Shown here in pieces: positions 50,701 through 60,159 of a stretch of 61,392 bases of DNA. Each line of letters begins with the position of its first letter. The first letter of the stretch is position 1. The notes beneath the pieces were generated by a model. The model searched no databases. It was not told the DNA's origin and was given only the letters and a program-made list of their open reading frames with translations. The stretch comes from an uncultured Lachnospiraceae bacterium (GTDB lineage Bacteria > Bacillota > Clostridia > Lachnospirales > Lachnospiraceae): assembly GCA_934432885.1 (NCBI GenBank), contig CAKRYY010000015.1, forward strand, positions 1 to 61,392, read 5' to 3'. Made by a program: the position numbers and the translations under genes.

Positions 50701-52020
50701 TTATAACTGTGAAATGACGAAGATGTCATAAATTGCCTTAATCGCTGTTTCAAAATCGCTGTCGCTGACACCAATGATAATGTTTAACTCACTGGAGCCC
50801 TGATCAATCATCTTGACATTGACATTTGCATGTGCAAGCGCAGAAAAGATTCTGCCTGCGGTTCCCCTTGTGGAACGCATGCCCCTGCCTACAACGGCAA
50901 TCAGCGCCAAATCGGATTCAATGTCGATGGAATCCGGCTTTGTCAAGCGGTGCAGACCAGCCACCACCTTCTGTTCTTTATCAATAAATTCATCCTGATG
51001 AACAAAAACTGTCAGAGTGTCAATTCCAGACGGCATGTGCTCAAAGGAAATGCCATTCTGTTCAAAGACCTGCAGCACCTTTCTGCCAAAGCCGACCTCG
51101 GAGTTCATCATATCCTTTTCAATGTTAATCGAGCAGAAGCCTCTCTTGCCTGCAATTCCCGTAATGATGTATTTGGATTTCTGGCAGGTGCTCTCCACAA
51201 TCCACGTACCGCGGTCCTCCGGCGAATTGGTATTTCTGATGTTAATCGGAATTCCCTCTTTGCGTACCGGGAAAATCGCATCCTCATGCAGTACGGTTGC
51301 CCCCATATAGGAAAGCTCTCGCAGTTCTCTGTAGGTAATGGTATCAATTCCCTCCGGTCTGTCTATGATTCTTGGGTCTGCGATCAAAAAGCCCGATACG
51401 TCTGTCCAGTTTTCATAAACGTCCGCATGTACCGCCCGCGCTACGATAGAGCCGGTAATATCCGAGCCGCCTCTGGAAAAGGTTCTGACCTTTCCATTTT
51501 CTTCTGCTCCATAAAAGCCCGGGATAACCGCCGCTTCTATCCCGCTGAGTTTTTCGGAAAGAAGCGCATCTGTCTCATCTGCCAGAAAGTTTCCATCCGC
51601 ATCAAAACGTACCACCTGCGCTGCATCCACAAAGGTATAGCCCAGATACTGTGCCATGATGATGCCGTTTAAATATTCTCCTCTGGACGCCGCATATTCT
51701 TTTCCAGCCTTTGCCGAAAACTGCTTTGCAATCTCCTTAAATTCTTCTTCCAGAGAAAGCTTTAATTCAAGTCCTACAATGATTTCCTCATAGCGGAGCT
51801 TAATCTGCGCCAGCTGTGCGGAAAACTCCTTTCCTGCCTCTGCAAGTCCATAACACTCATAGAGCATATCCGTTACTTTGGTATCGTGCAGATGCCGCTT
51901 TCCCGGTGCGGAAGGCACGACATATTTTCTCTCATGGTCAGCGCGGATGATTTCTCCCACCTTCTGAAACTGCTTTGCACTCGCCAGAGAGCTTCCGCCG
52001 AATTTTACAACCTTTTTCAT
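50701..52020 (-). CDS. lysC: Aspartate kinase
   Basis: 439 residues: an amino-acid kinase domain (KKVVKFGGSSLAS, FSRGGSDITGS) and two C-terminal ACT domains (about 305-439; FCSINIEKDMMNS, VVGRGMRSTRGTAG), which carry feedback control by lysine or threonine. It makes the committed step from aspartate to the lysine, threonine and methionine families. It lies 5 bases after the ApgM-type gene. The second ACT domain runs to the end, as in monofunctional clostridial enzymes. Confidence 0.94.
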   Translation of the reverse strand: MKKVVKFGGSSLASAKQFQKVGEIIRADHERKYVVPSAPGKRHLHDTKVTDMLYECYGLAEAGKEFSAQLAQIKLRYEEIIVGLELKLSLEEEFKEIAKQFSAKAGKEYAASRGEYLNGIIMAQYLGYTFVDAAQVVRFDADGNFLADETDALLSEKLSGIEAAVIPGFYGAEENGKVRTFSRGGSDITGSIVARAVHADVYENWTDVSGFLIADPRIIDRPEGIDTITYRELRELSYMGATVLHEDAIFPVRKEGIPINIRNTNSPEDRGTWIVESTCQKSKYIITGIAGKRGFCSINIEKDMMNSEVGFGRKVLQVFEQNGISFEHMPSGIDTLTVFVHQDEFIDKEQKVVAGLHRLTKPDSIDIESDLALIAVVGRGMRSTRGTAGRIFSALAHANVNVKMIDQGSSELNIIIGVSDSDFETAIKAIYDIFVISQL

Positions 52021-52025
52021 CTTCC

Positions 52026-53237
52026 CTACTCCTCGTCTGCAAATAATTTATGAATCATTTCATGACCCTTCGCCACACGCTTTCCGGTCGTCGCCGCTTC
52101 CGCCTCATTGTAGAGGCAATGATTTTCTACAGGCTTCGTGCTGTCATACAAAAGATACGGCACATCATCGCTCGTATGTGTCCGCACGCAGATGGGCGTC
52201 GGATGGTCCGGCAGTACCAGCAGCCGGTAATCCTCCTTTGCCGCATCCAGCCCTGCAAGCAGCGGTTTTATGACACGTGCGTCAATATTTTCAATTGCTT
52301 TTATTTTTTTCTCGACGCTTCCCTGATGTCCCATTTCATCCGGCGCTTCAATATGAATGTAGGCAAAATCATAACCGTCCTGCGTAAGCGCCTTGACTGC
52401 CGCCTGCGCCTTGCCCTCATAATTGGTATCCAGTCCGCCGTTTGCGCCCTCAACCTCAATATTGTCCATGCCTGCGCCTACTGCGATTCCCTTTAACAAA
52501 TCGACTGCGGAAATCATCACGCCCTTTTTGTGATGCTCCGCCTCAAAATCATCGAGCAGCGGTTTCGTTCCCGCTCCCCAGAACCAGCAGCAGTTCGCAG
52601 GGCGGAGTCCCTTTTTCCTGCGTTCCTCATTTAATGGATGCTTCTTTAAAATTTCATAGCTCTTTTCCATCATGGCACGCAGCGCCGCATCCTTTGGAAG
52701 ATATGGCTCTATCACTCTGCCGAGCACGTCATGGGGCGGCGTCAGCTCGACAACCTCTCCCTTATCCCAGATCAGGCAGTGACGGTAGCTCGTTCCCAGA
52801 TAAAAAAGATAGGTTTCGTTCTGCAGCTCCGCCTTTACCGCCTCCAGAAGCACTGCACAATCCTTCGTGCTGATTTCATCCGAGCTATGGTCGATGATGG
52901 TATGCTGTGAAAACGGAAGGTCCTCTTCCTCAGAAATCGTCACAAAATTGCAGCGGAGCGCAATATCCGTTTCCTTCATCGGTACGCCGATGCTGAGCGC
53001 TTCAAGCGGGGAACGTCCCGAATAATATTTCTTGGGGTCATAGCCCATAACCGAAAGATTTGCTGTATCAGAGCCAGGCTTCATGCCATCCGGTATCGTG
53101 TGTACCATTCCAATCTCCGATTTCTGACTGAGCGCATCCAGATTTTCTGTCTTTGCATAGGCGAGCGGCGTCTTGCCCCCAAGCGCCTCAATCGGCTGGT
53201 CAGCCATGCCATCTCCCAGTACAATCACATATTTCAT
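52026..53237 (-). CDS. ApgM-type phosphotransferase, probable alternative homoserine kinase
   Basis: 403 residues of the archaeal-type cofactor-independent phosphoglycerate mutase family (alkaline phosphatase superfamily): GDGMADQPIE at the N terminus, PGSDTANLSVMGYDP with the active-site Ser, and LPDHPTP...HTSDDVPYL with the metal His/Asp. In many bacteria without ThrB this protein is placed between hom and lysC and is proposed to phosphorylate homoserine. That context is exact here, and no classical thrB is present in the window. Phosphoglycerate mutase activity remains the alternative. Confidence 0.88.
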   Translation of the reverse strand: MKYVIVLGDGMADQPIEALGGKTPLAYAKTENLDALSQKSEIGMVHTIPDGMKPGSDTANLSVMGYDPKKYYSGRSPLEALSIGVPMKETDIALRCNFVTISEEEDLPFSQHTIIDHSSDEISTKDCAVLLEAVKAELQNETYLFYLGTSYRHCLIWDKGEVVELTPPHDVLGRVIEPYLPKDAALRAMMEKSYEILKKHPLNEERRKKGLRPANCCWFWGAGTKPLLDDFEAEHHKKGVMISAVDLLKGIAVGAGMDNIEVEGANGGLDTNYEGKAQAAVKALTQDGYDFAYIHIEAPDEMGHQGSVEKKIKAIENIDARVIKPLLAGLDAAKEDYRLLVLPDHPTPICVRTHTSDDVPYLLYDSTKPVENHCLYNEAEAATTGKRVAKGHEMIHKLFADEE

Positions 53238-53282
53238 ACTCTCATCTCCTCGATTCTTCTGTCATTTCCATTCTGTCATCAT

Positions 53283-54497
53283 CTATGCTTCCAGCCGGAT
53301 GCTCGTAAGTACGCCTTCCGTCTGTTTCAGCTTTTCGGCAAATTCCCTCTCACTCATAACGCCGGTTATGAAAGCGAATTCTCCCGGCGCCTCGGGTACG
53401 CGGATAAGCTCAACATCGCCGAATACTTCCTTCACCTTTGCTTCTCTGTCTTTTCCCTCGCTGACTCTGACAAAAAATGCTCTTTCCACATCGCCAATCG
53501 GAAGCAATGCAACCTTTTTTTCATCCCACAGACACATAATCGTCTTGCCCTGATGTCTTGCACAGTCCACTACGTCAGACACGACAGCGCTCGCCGTCGG
53601 AAGCTTTCCTGCGCCTCTGCCGTAATACATGGAATCGCCAAGCATATTGCCATGCACAAAGACCGCATTGTATACGTCATTTACGCCATGCAGCGGATGC
53701 TCCGCCGGAATCATAAAGGGCGCTACGATTGCAAAGCAGCCCTTCTTTGTCAGCTTGCTCATTGCGAGCAGCTTAATCGTCTTTCCCATTGCCTTTGCAT
53801 AGGCAAAATCCTGTGAAGTGATTTTTGTAATGCCCTCTGTATAAATATCGCGGTAATCCACTGTTTTTTCCAGCATAAGGGAGGATAAAATCGCAATCTT
53901 GCGGCAGGCATCATAGCCTTCGACATCCGCCTCAGGATTTTTCTCTGCATAGCCCTTTTCCTGCGCCTCTTTCAGAACGCTTTCAAAGTCTGCGCCCTCG
54001 CGCTCCATCTTTGTCAAAATGTAGTTTGTCGTTCCGTTTAAAATACCGGTAATGCCATCTATCTTCTCTGCCGTCAGAGAGTAGTTCAAAGGACGGATAA
54101 TCGGGATTCCACCGCCCACGCTTGCCTCAAACAGGTAATTGCAGTGATTTTCCTTTGCAAGGCGCAAAAGCTCCGGTCCATGATTCGCCACAAGCTCTTT
54201 ATTGGAGGTACATACGCTCTTTCCAAGCAAAAGCGCTTTCTTGGAAAAGGTATATGCCGGCTCAATGCCTCCCATTGTTTCGCAGATTACGGAAATTTCA
54301 GGGTCGTTAAGGATGATGTCAAAATCATGCACAACCTTATTTTCATTCACATCGCCCGGAAATTCACGCAAATCCAGAATATATTTAACGCTGATTTCCT
54401 CTCCTGCCTTTCCGGCAATCATTTCCCTGTTTTCTTCCAATACTGCGGCTACGCCGCTTCCCACTGTACCATAGCCTAAAATTGCTGCATAAACCAT
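53283..54497 (-). CDS. hom: Homoserine dehydrogenase
   Basis: 404 residues: NAD(P)-binding fold (ILGYGTVGSGVAAVL), the catalytic region (GGGIPIIRPL, GILNGTTNYIL, EADVEGYDACRKIAIL with substrate Lys and Asp) and a C-terminal ACT domain (about residues 325-404, FVRVSEGKDREAKV) for feedback by threonine. It converts aspartate semialdehyde to homoserine. It is 6 bases after the ACT protein gene and 45 before the ApgM-type gene. Confidence 0.95.
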   Translation of the reverse strand: MVYAAILGYGTVGSGVAAVLEENREMIAGKAGEEISVKYILDLREFPGDVNENKVVHDFDIILNDPEISVICETMGGIEPAYTFSKKALLLGKSVCTSNKELVANHGPELLRLAKENHCNYLFEASVGGGIPIIRPLNYSLTAEKIDGITGILNGTTNYILTKMEREGADFESVLKEAQEKGYAEKNPEADVEGYDACRKIAILSSLMLEKTVDYRDIYTEGITKITSQDFAYAKAMGKTIKLLAMSKLTKKGCFAIVAPFMIPAEHPLHGVNDVYNAVFVHGNMLGDSMYYGRGAGKLPTASAVVSDVVDCARHQGKTIMCLWDEKKVALLPIGDVERAFFVRVSEGKDREAKVKEVFGDVELIRVPEAPGEFAFITGVMSEREFAEKLKQTEGVLTSIRLEA

Positions 54498-54503
54498 CTT
54501 TTT

Positions 54504-54947
54504 CTACTCCTTAGCAAGAATTTTTACATAGTGTACGCCCTTCTGGGCTTCCATCATTTCAATCATTTTGGACATATCCTGTGTCGTCGGCAGCACCTGT
54601 ACGCTGATGCTTAAGGATGCAACGCCGTTAATCGGAATACTCTGATGGATTGTCAGAATATTCGCACCGTGCTGCGCTACAATCTTGAGCACGTCCGAAA
54701 GAAGTCCCGGTTCATCATCCATCTGAAGCGTAAAGGTAACGGTACGTCCCTCGGAGCTGTCATGGAAGGGAAAAATATCCTCTTTATACTTGTAAAAAGA
54801 GCTTCTGCTGATTCCCACCGCATCCGTCGCTTCCTGTATTGTCAGGGCTTTTTCAGATTCCAACAGCCTTTTTGCTTCTACAACCTTTAAAAGCACCTCT
54901 GGGACCGCTTTCTTTTTTAATACAAAATAGCTTCCTTCCTCTTTCAT
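54504..54947 (-). CDS. ACT domain protein (UPF0735/PheB-like)
   Basis: The ATG at 54945-54947 follows AAGGAGG and gives 147 residues, the family length; an extension to 55175 would read through repeat DNA. The N-terminal half has a helix-turn-helix-like stretch (LTIQEATDAVGISRSSFYKY). The C-terminal half is an ACT domain (LQMDDEPGLLSDVLKIVAQ, NILTIHQSIPINGVA). This combination suggests an amino-acid-responsive regulator. As first gene of the hom operon it may sense threonine or aromatic amino acids; the target is not visible. Confidence 0.88.
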   Translation of the reverse strand: MKEEGSYFVLKKKAVPEVLLKVVEAKRLLESEKALTIQEATDAVGISRSSFYKYKEDIFPFHDSSEGRTVTFTLQMDDEPGLLSDVLKIVAQHGANILTIHQSIPINGVASLSISVQVLPTTQDMSKMIEMMEAQKGVHYVKILAKE

Positions 54948-54999
54948 TGCAGTCCTCCTTTGTCCGTATCGCAAGGACAGTTGTTTGTCAACGAAAGAT

Positions 55000-55028
55000 A
55001 TTTTAACATAGCGCGAAAGGGAATACAA
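55000..55028 (-). promoter_or_regulatory. Promoter of the ACT-hom-ApgM-lysC-metF operon
   Basis: Minus-strand TTGTAT (55023-55028) and TAAAAT (55000-55005) with a 17-base spacer. A TTGACA nearby (54985 region) would place the start inside the ribosome site and is less likely. Confidence 0.6.
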
Positions 55029-55089
55029 GAGACATTTTCCAAGATATTGTATGAAAAGACGTGCAATTTTTAGCGAAACTATACAAAAT

Positions 55090-55172
55090 AGAATCCTGCC
55101 TGCAGGATTCTCCGCCTGCGGCGGGTTGTTTTGACAACATTTTTCACTTCCGCCGCAGTGCGCTCCACTGCG
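55090..55172 (+). repeat. Dispersed structured repeat, family 2 (copy F)
   Basis: Perfect hairpin AGAATCCTGC/GCAGGATTCT, then CTCCGCCTGCGGCGGG, a GTTG/CAAC hairpin, CCGCCGCAGTG and a TGCGC/GCGCA hairpin. It is the counterpart of 6286-6371. On the minus strand it follows the ABC ATPase terminator. Confidence 0.75.
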
Positions 55173-55173
55173 C

Positions 55174-55205
55174 AAAAAAAGAATCCTGTCTGCACTCAGG
55201 ATTCT
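55174..55205 (-). terminator. Terminator of the amino-acid ABC transporter operon
   Basis: Arms 55180-55188 and 55197-55205 pair around an 8-base loop, with seven T residues following on the minus strand, 15 bases after the ATPase stop. The stem sequence nearly copies the first hairpin of the adjacent repeat. Confidence 0.85.
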
Positions 55206-55219
55206 TTCTATTCTGTACT

Positions 55220-55963
55220 TTATAATACTTTGTTCAGGAAGTCAATCGTTCTGGGCTGCTTGGGATTCAGAAGCACCTCCTGCGGCGTGCCCTCCTCAAC
55301 GATTACACCCTCATCCATAAAGATGACACGGCTCGCAACCTCTCTTGCAAAGCCCATCTCATGTGTAACAATAACCATCGTCATGCCTTCCTTTGCAAGG
55401 TTCTTCATAACCTCCAAAACCTCGCCTACCATTTCCGGGTCAAGCGCACTGGTCGGTTCGTCAAACAGCATAATATCAGGATTCATCGCAAGCGCTCTCG
55501 CAATCGCCACACGCTGCTTCTGTCCGCCGGAAAGCTTGCTCGGATATACCTGCGCCTTTTCTGCAAGCCCAACCATGAAAAGCAGCTCCATGCCTTTTTT
55601 ACGGGCTTCCTCTTTCGTCATCTTTTTTAATTCAACCGGTGCAAGCATAATGTTTTCAATGACATTCAGATTTGCAAACAGATTGAAATGCTGGAACACC
55701 ATGCCAATGTTCTCACGCACCTTATTGATATTAACATTCTTTTTATCTGTAAGATTATAGCCGTCTACAATAACGGTTCCCGCCGTAATCTTCTCAAGGG
55801 CGTTTAAGCAACGCAGAAAGGTACTTTTTCCAGAGCCGGAGGGGCCGATTAAGCACACCACTTCTCCTTCTTTTATCTCCACATCCATTCCCTTTAATAC
55901 TTCCAGGTGTCCAAAGCTCTTACGCAGACCCTTGATACTGATTTTACTCTCTTTATTTTCCAT
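55220..55963 (-). CDS. Amino-acid ABC transporter, ATP-binding protein (GlnQ-like)
   Basis: The start ATG at 55961-55963 (AAGGAAG seven bases upstream) gives 247 residues. Walker A is [10 protein letters not shown], the signature [15 protein letters not shown], and Walker [16 protein letters not shown], with the switch His in [11 protein letters not shown]. It powers uptake through the permease, whose gene it overlaps by 11 bases. Polar amino-acid (PAAT) type. Confidence 0.95.
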   Translation of the reverse strand: MENKESKISIKGLRKSFGHLEVLKGMDVEIKEGEVVCLIGPSGSGKSTFLRCLNALEKITAGTVIVDGYNLTDKKNVNINKVRENIGMVFQHFNLFANLNVIENIMLAPVELKKMTKEEARKKGMELLFMVGLAEKAQVYPSKLSGGQKQRVAIARALAMNPDIMLFDEPTSALDPEMVGEVLEVMKNLAKEGMTMVIVTHEMGFAREVASRVIFMDEGVIVEEGTPQEVLLNPKQPRTIDFLNKVL

Positions 55964-56609
55964 AGGAAATCTTCCTTTCCATCGCTCTTGCAACTCTTGA
56001 AAGCGTCGTAATAACAACCAGATACATAACTGCGATAATCGCCCACATTTTGAAGGTTTCAAAGTTTCTTGCAATTACAATCTGTCCCGCTTTTACCAAT
56101 TCCGGGAAACCGATTACAGACAGAATAGAGGTATCCTTCAGCGTAATGATGAACTGGTTGATAATGGAAGGAATCATGGTTTTGATTGCCTGCGGCAGTA
56201 CGACTCTGCGCATTGCCGTACCATAAGGAAGTCCGAGGCTCCGCGCCGCTTCCATCTGTCCTTTATCAATTGACTGGATACCTGCGCGGACAATTTCCGC
56301 CATATAAGCACCGGCATTCATACTCAGGGAAACAATGCCTGCCACAAGTGCGCTCAGGCGGATTCCCGTTGCCATTGGAATACCAAAATATACGAAGAAT
56401 GCCAATACAATAAGCGGCACACCTCTGATACAGTCAATATAAATATTAGCAATTACATTGAGTGCTTTCATCTTTGACACATTCAAAAGTCCAAAAAGCA
56501 GACCAATTACCGCAGCGAATACCAGTGATAAAAAGGTAAGCTCTAAGGTCTTTCCCATTGATGCTGCCAGATACAGCCCATTTTCCCTTATCAGTTCAAT
56601 AAAAGACAT
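55953..56609 (-). CDS. Amino-acid ABC transporter, permease (HisM/GlnP-like)
   Basis: The start at 56607-56609 with GGAG five bases before gives 218 residues. It has about five helices and the cytoplasmic ATPase-contact loop [19 protein letters not shown], then [14 protein letters not shown]. This is the PAAT-family permease, likely a homodimer. It lies 141 bases after the binding protein, with an inverted repeat in the gap. Confidence 0.94.
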   Translation of the reverse strand: MSFIELIRENGLYLAASMGKTLELTFLSLVFAAVIGLLFGLLNVSKMKALNVIANIYIDCIRGVPLIVLAFFVYFGIPMATGIRLSALVAGIVSLSMNAGAYMAEIVRAGIQSIDKGQMEAARSLGLPYGTAMRRVVLPQAIKTMIPSIINQFIITLKDTSILSVIGFPELVKAGQIVIARNFETFKMWAIIAVMYLVVITTLSRVARAMERKISYGK

Positions 56610-56649
56610 TTTTACTCCATCCTTCCTTTGCGCTTCTGTACTTAAGTAA

Positions 56650-56684
56650 CGGCACATAAGATACACAAAGCAGCCCATGTGCCG
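56650..56684 (-). repeat. Inverted repeat between binding protein and permease genes
   Basis: CGGCACAT (56650-56657) and ATGTGCCG (56677-56684) can pair around a 19-base loop. Such hairpins often protect the upstream part of the message so that the binding protein is made in excess. Confidence 0.5.
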
Positions 56685-56750
56685 TCCATTTAAATACGGA
56701 AACTGTATTCCTTTCCATCAAAAAACCTGTTGCACAAAAACAACGCTTTT

Positions 56751-57584
56751 TTATTTGGTGTATTTTGCAACGATTTCATCATACTTACCGTTTTCCTTGA
56801 TGTCCTTAAGACCAGCCTGGAACATTGCAAGCAGCTCAGCGTTTTCACCCTTCTTTACAGCAAAGCCGTAAGGTGTCTGAGACTCGTTAACATCGCCCGG
56901 CATCTCCATGCCAGCGCCCTGCGTAATATTGTATGCCATAACCGGATAATCCTCGAAGCATGCAACTGTATTTCCTGTGATAACATCCTGATACATGGTC
57001 GGTGAATCAGCAAACTCTACAATTTCAAAGCCATACTGGTCTGCAATGGATTTTGCAAATGCAGCGCCGTTGGTTCCTGTCTTAACTGCAACCTTCTGAT
57101 CCTTTAAATCCTCAAAGGAAGCGATGGAAGAGCCCTTTGCAACTGCCATTGTAACACCTGCATCATAATAAGAATCAGAGAAATCAAATTTTGCTTTTCT
57201 TTCTTCGGTAATGGACATACCTGCGATTACGCCGTCAGCCTGACCGGACTCTACTGCAAGCAGAGCTGCATCGAAGCCAAGAGGCTGTAATTCATAAGTA
57301 AATCCCTGATCTTCTGCGATAGCTGCAAGAATATCAACATCGATACCAACAAAATCATTGTTGCTGTCTGTGAATTCAAACGGCGCAAAAACGGTATCTG
57401 TTGCAATAATGAAGCTGCCGCCGGATGCTTCTGTTTCTGCTGCCGGTGCTTCTGCTGTTGCTGCTGCCTCTGTCTGTGCTGCTGCTTCAGTCTCTGCTGC
57501 CGGTGCTTCCTTGCTGCCTCCGCAGGCTGTCATGGATAAAACCATAGCTGCCGCAAGAACTACTGATAAAAGTTTCTTTTTCAT
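56751..57584 (-). CDS. Amino-acid ABC transporter, substrate-binding lipoprotein
   Basis: The start at 57582-57584 (AGGAGG upstream) gives 277 residues. The signal ends in lipobox SMTAC21, followed by an Ala/Glu/Thr-rich linker of about 30 residues. The binding domain begins FIIATDTVFAPFEF and has family-3 features (GIDVDILAAIAEDQG, GMSITEERKAKFDFSD, VAVKTGTNGA). It captures a polar amino acid outside the membrane. Which one cannot be decided by eye; the downstream permease and ATPase complete the transporter. Confidence 0.94.
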   Translation of the reverse strand: MKKKLLSVVLAAAMVLSMTACGGSKEAPAAETEAAAQTEAAATAEAPAAETEASGGSFIIATDTVFAPFEFTDSNNDFVGIDVDILAAIAEDQGFTYELQPLGFDAALLAVESGQADGVIAGMSITEERKAKFDFSDSYYDAGVTMAVAKGSSIASFEDLKDQKVAVKTGTNGAAFAKSIADQYGFEIVEFADSPTMYQDVITGNTVACFEDYPVMAYNITQGAGMEMPGDVNESQTPYGFAVKKGENAELLAMFQAGLKDIKENGKYDEIVAKYTK

Positions 57585-57615
57585 AATAGTTTCCTCCTGT
57601 CTGTTTTCTATCTCG

Positions 57616-57637
57616 GGATAATTGTATACAATTATCC
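57616..57637 (-). promoter_or_regulatory. Perfect 22-base palindrome in the transporter leader (candidate operator)
   Basis: GGATAATTGTA followed by its exact reverse complement TACAATTATCC. It lies between the -10 box and the ribosome site, a repressor-type position. A hairpin in the mRNA is the alternative. Confidence 0.6.
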
Positions 57638-57650
57638 AAGTACGAACAAA

Positions 57651-57679
57651 TATATACCACAAAGCCCTGTACTTGTCAA
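57651..57679 (-). promoter_or_regulatory. Promoter of the amino-acid transporter operon
   Basis: Minus-strand TTGACA (57674-57679) and TATATA (57651-57656) with a 17-base spacer. Confidence 0.8.
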
Positions 57680-57700
57680 GATACATAGCAGCTTCTATCG

Positions 57701-57724
57701 GGCAGACTGCCCGCAAAGTCTGCC
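57701..57724 (-). terminator. Hairpin at the glyA stop
   Basis: GGCAGACT and AGTCTGCC pair around an 8-base loop directly after the stop codon. There is no T-run, so it may be a weak terminator or 3' protecting structure. Confidence 0.45.
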
Positions 57725-58963
57725 TTAAATCAGCGGATACTTCGCTGTCAGTCCGTCTACAATCTTACGTGCCTCTGCAATCTTTTCTTCGCCGCCCTTG
57801 ATGACAAGCGCAATTGCCTCTGCAATCTGATCCATATCCTCTGTATTCATTCCTCTGGAGGTAACAGCAGGCGTACCAAGGCGGACACCGCTTGTTACAA
57901 ACGGAGACTGCGGGTCATTCGGAATCGTATTTTTATTGCAGGTAATATGCGCTTCATCCAGCAGCTTCTCAACTGCTTTTCCTGTCAGTCCAAAGTTTGT
58001 CAGATCTACCAGCATCAGATGGTTATCCGTGCCGCCGGAAACAATCTTGATTCCTCTGTTCATAAGTCCGCTGCACAGTGCCTGTGCATTGTCGATAATA
58101 CCCTTCTGGTAGGTTTTGAAATCGTCGGAAAGTGCTTCTTTAAAGCATACAGCCTTTGCTGCAATTACGTGCATCAGCGGTCCTCCCTGAATTCCGGGGA
58201 AAATAGCCTTATTAAAGTTATACTTCTTTGCAGCCTCCTCATTTGCCAGGATTAAGCCGCCTCTGGGTCCGCGCAGCGTTTTATGCGTAGTCGTCGTCAC
58301 AACGTCAGCATACGGAATGGGGCTTGGATGAAGACCTGCCGCAACAAGTCCTGCGATATGTGCCATATCCACCATCAGCACTGCGCCAACCTCATCTGCA
58401 ACCTCTCTGAATTTTTTGAAGTCAATCGTTCTCGCATAAGCGGAAGCGCCTGCAATAATCATTTTCGGCTTTGCTTCCAGCGCAATCTCACGAAGCTTAT
58501 CATAATCAATGAATCCATCATCATTGACGCCGTAAGGAACGATATTGAAATATTTTCCGGAAATATTGACCGGACTTCCGTGTGTCAGATGTCCGCCATG
58601 AGCCAGATTCATACCCATGATGGTATCGCCCGGCATGCAGATGGCGAACTGTACTGCAAGGTTTGCCTGTGCACCGGAATGAGGCTGCACATTTGCATAA
58701 TCACAGCCAAAGAGCTCTTTTGCACGTTCAATGGCAAGATTTTCTACAACGTCCACACACTCGCAGCCGCCATAGTAACGCTTTCCCGGATAGCCTTCTG
58801 CATATTTGTTTGTCAGCGGACTCCCCATAGCTGCCATAACAGCCTTGCTTACCCAGTTTTCGGAAGCAATCAGCTCAATATGGCTGTTCTGCCTTTCCTG
58901 CTCGTCTACAATCGCCTGCGCGATTTCGGGATCAACGTTTCTTACTTCGTCTAATGAATACAT
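57725..58963 (-). CDS. glyA: Serine hydroxymethyltransferase
   Basis: The start at 58961-58963 (GAGGAGG upstream) gives 412 residues. Typical segments are [10 protein letters not shown], the PLP region [15 protein letters not shown] and [14 protein letters not shown]. It interconverts serine and glycine with THF and supplies one-carbon units. A -35/-10 pair lies just upstream, so it is probably monocistronic. Confidence 0.96.
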   Translation of the reverse strand: MYSLDEVRNVDPEIAQAIVDEQERQNSHIELIASENWVSKAVMAAMGSPLTNKYAEGYPGKRYYGGCECVDVVENLAIERAKELFGCDYANVQPHSGAQANLAVQFAICMPGDTIMGMNLAHGGHLTHGSPVNISGKYFNIVPYGVNDDGFIDYDKLREIALEAKPKMIIAGASAYARTIDFKKFREVADEVGAVLMVDMAHIAGLVAAGLHPSPIPYADVVTTTTHKTLRGPRGGLILANEEAAKKYNFNKAIFPGIQGGPLMHVIAAKAVCFKEALSDDFKTYQKGIIDNAQALCSGLMNRGIKIVSGGTDNHLMLVDLTNFGLTGKAVEKLLDEAHITCNKNTIPNDPQSPFVTSGVRLGTPAVTSRGMNTEDMDQIAEAIALVIKGGEEKIAEARKIVDGLTAKYPLI

Positions 58964-58997
58964 TGCGTTCTCCTCCTCAAAGCTATTTTTAACTGTG

Positions 58998-59026
58998 AGT
59001 ATAGCACAGCTTTTATCTGCCTGCAA
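58998..59026 (-). promoter_or_regulatory. Promoter of glyA
   Basis: Minus-strand TTGCAG (59021-59026) and TATACT (58998-59003) with a 17-base spacer. Confidence 0.7.
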
Positions 59027-59083
59027 ACAATTTTCGGCACAAAAGCATCAAAAAACGCCCATTTTCTGTTCAAAAGAGCAGCT

Positions 59084-60106
59084 TCAGTTAAATTTAAAGA
59101 TTCTTCGGCATATCTTATAGCCTTCCACGGAAATCTTCCGCCCGCCCTTGCCGGGCAGATTCGTAGTTCCTCCGATGATGCCGTAGCGCAGCCTGTAATA
59201 AAGGAAAATGTCCTTGCGCCGCAGATAGCTCCACAGCTCCTTCTTTTTTTGCAGGGCTTCTTCCGTTTCTGCCCGAATCAGCATGATGGAGGATACCGTC
59301 ATAATGATTTCCAGATAGCTTGTCATGTAGCTGCGCACCTTGCCGCTCACCGTCTTTTTATCGAGTCCTGTCAGATAATCTATCATACGCCTGTTGACAA
59401 GAAGCTGCTGGTCAATTCTGGAAATCATTACCTTTTCATTGACCGACTGGTCGTCCCTGCCGATAAAATAGCGGTAAAAATTCACATCCAGATAGTAAAT
59501 GTTCTTTACATAAGGAAGCGGTTCAAACACAAAGAGGTTATCCACGTAGAAGGTGTGCTCCGGCAGAACGATTCCACATTCCCGCAAAAGCTTTGTGCGG
59601 AAAATGACTGAGTGCATTAAAATGTACTGTCCCTTATGCAGACGGTGCATTTCATTCCAGCCAAAAATCCTATTCTTGGGGAAGGCATGGCGGTACTGCA
59701 TGACCTTTTTGCGCTTTGCGCCAGCCTTTTCATAGACAAAATTGCTGACCAGCATATCCAGTCCCCTGCTGCCACCGACAAGCTCTGACAGCGTATCCAG
59801 CACCTTGCGATAAGCCTCGGCGTTTACCCAGTCGTCGCTGTCCACAACCTTAAAAAATAGCCCTGTTGCAGCCGCAATTCCTGCATTGATGGCAGAGCCG
59901 TGCCCTCCGTTTTCCTTATTGATGACCTTTACAATCATCGGATATTTCTCAGCATAAGCTTCCGCAATCTGGCGCGTATGGTCAGTCGAGCCATCATTTA
60001 CCAGCAGTATTTCCACTTCCTCGCCGCCAACCAGCAGGGAATCTACACATTTGTCCAGATAATCCTGCGAATTGTAGCACGGCACCGTAATTGACAATAG
60101 CTTCAT
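59084..60106 (-). CDS. Family 2 glycosyltransferase
   Basis: 340 residues with the GT2 core: ITVPCYNSQDYLDKC, EILLVNDGSTDHT, NGGHGSAINAGI and metal motif FKVVDSDDWV. The C-terminal part is helical without membrane segments, so it likely adds a sugar to a lipid- or cell-wall-linked acceptor at the inner face. GGGAG precedes the ATG. No other polysaccharide genes adjoin it, and the substrate is unknown. Confidence 0.9.
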   Translation of the reverse strand: MKLLSITVPCYNSQDYLDKCVDSLLVGGEEVEILLVNDGSTDHTRQIAEAYAEKYPMIVKVINKENGGHGSAINAGIAAATGLFFKVVDSDDWVNAEAYRKVLDTLSELVGGSRGLDMLVSNFVYEKAGAKRKKVMQYRHAFPKNRIFGWNEMHRLHKGQYILMHSVIFRTKLLRECGIVLPEHTFYVDNLFVFEPLPYVKNIYYLDVNFYRYFIGRDDQSVNEKVMISRIDQQLLVNRRMIDYLTGLDKKTVSGKVRSYMTSYLEIIMTVSSIMLIRAETEEALQKKKELWSYLRRKDIFLYYRLRYGIIGGTTNLPGKGGRKISVEGYKICRRIFKFN

Positions 60107-60159
60107 CGTTTCACTCCCGTTTCGAATCTTTTCGTTACCCTTATTTCTATTCTATTCCT

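Noticed and set aside
54948..55175. Extension of the ACT protein into the repeat region
   Set aside because: It runs through the promoter and the family 2 repeat, and the ATG at 54947 has a perfect ribosome site.
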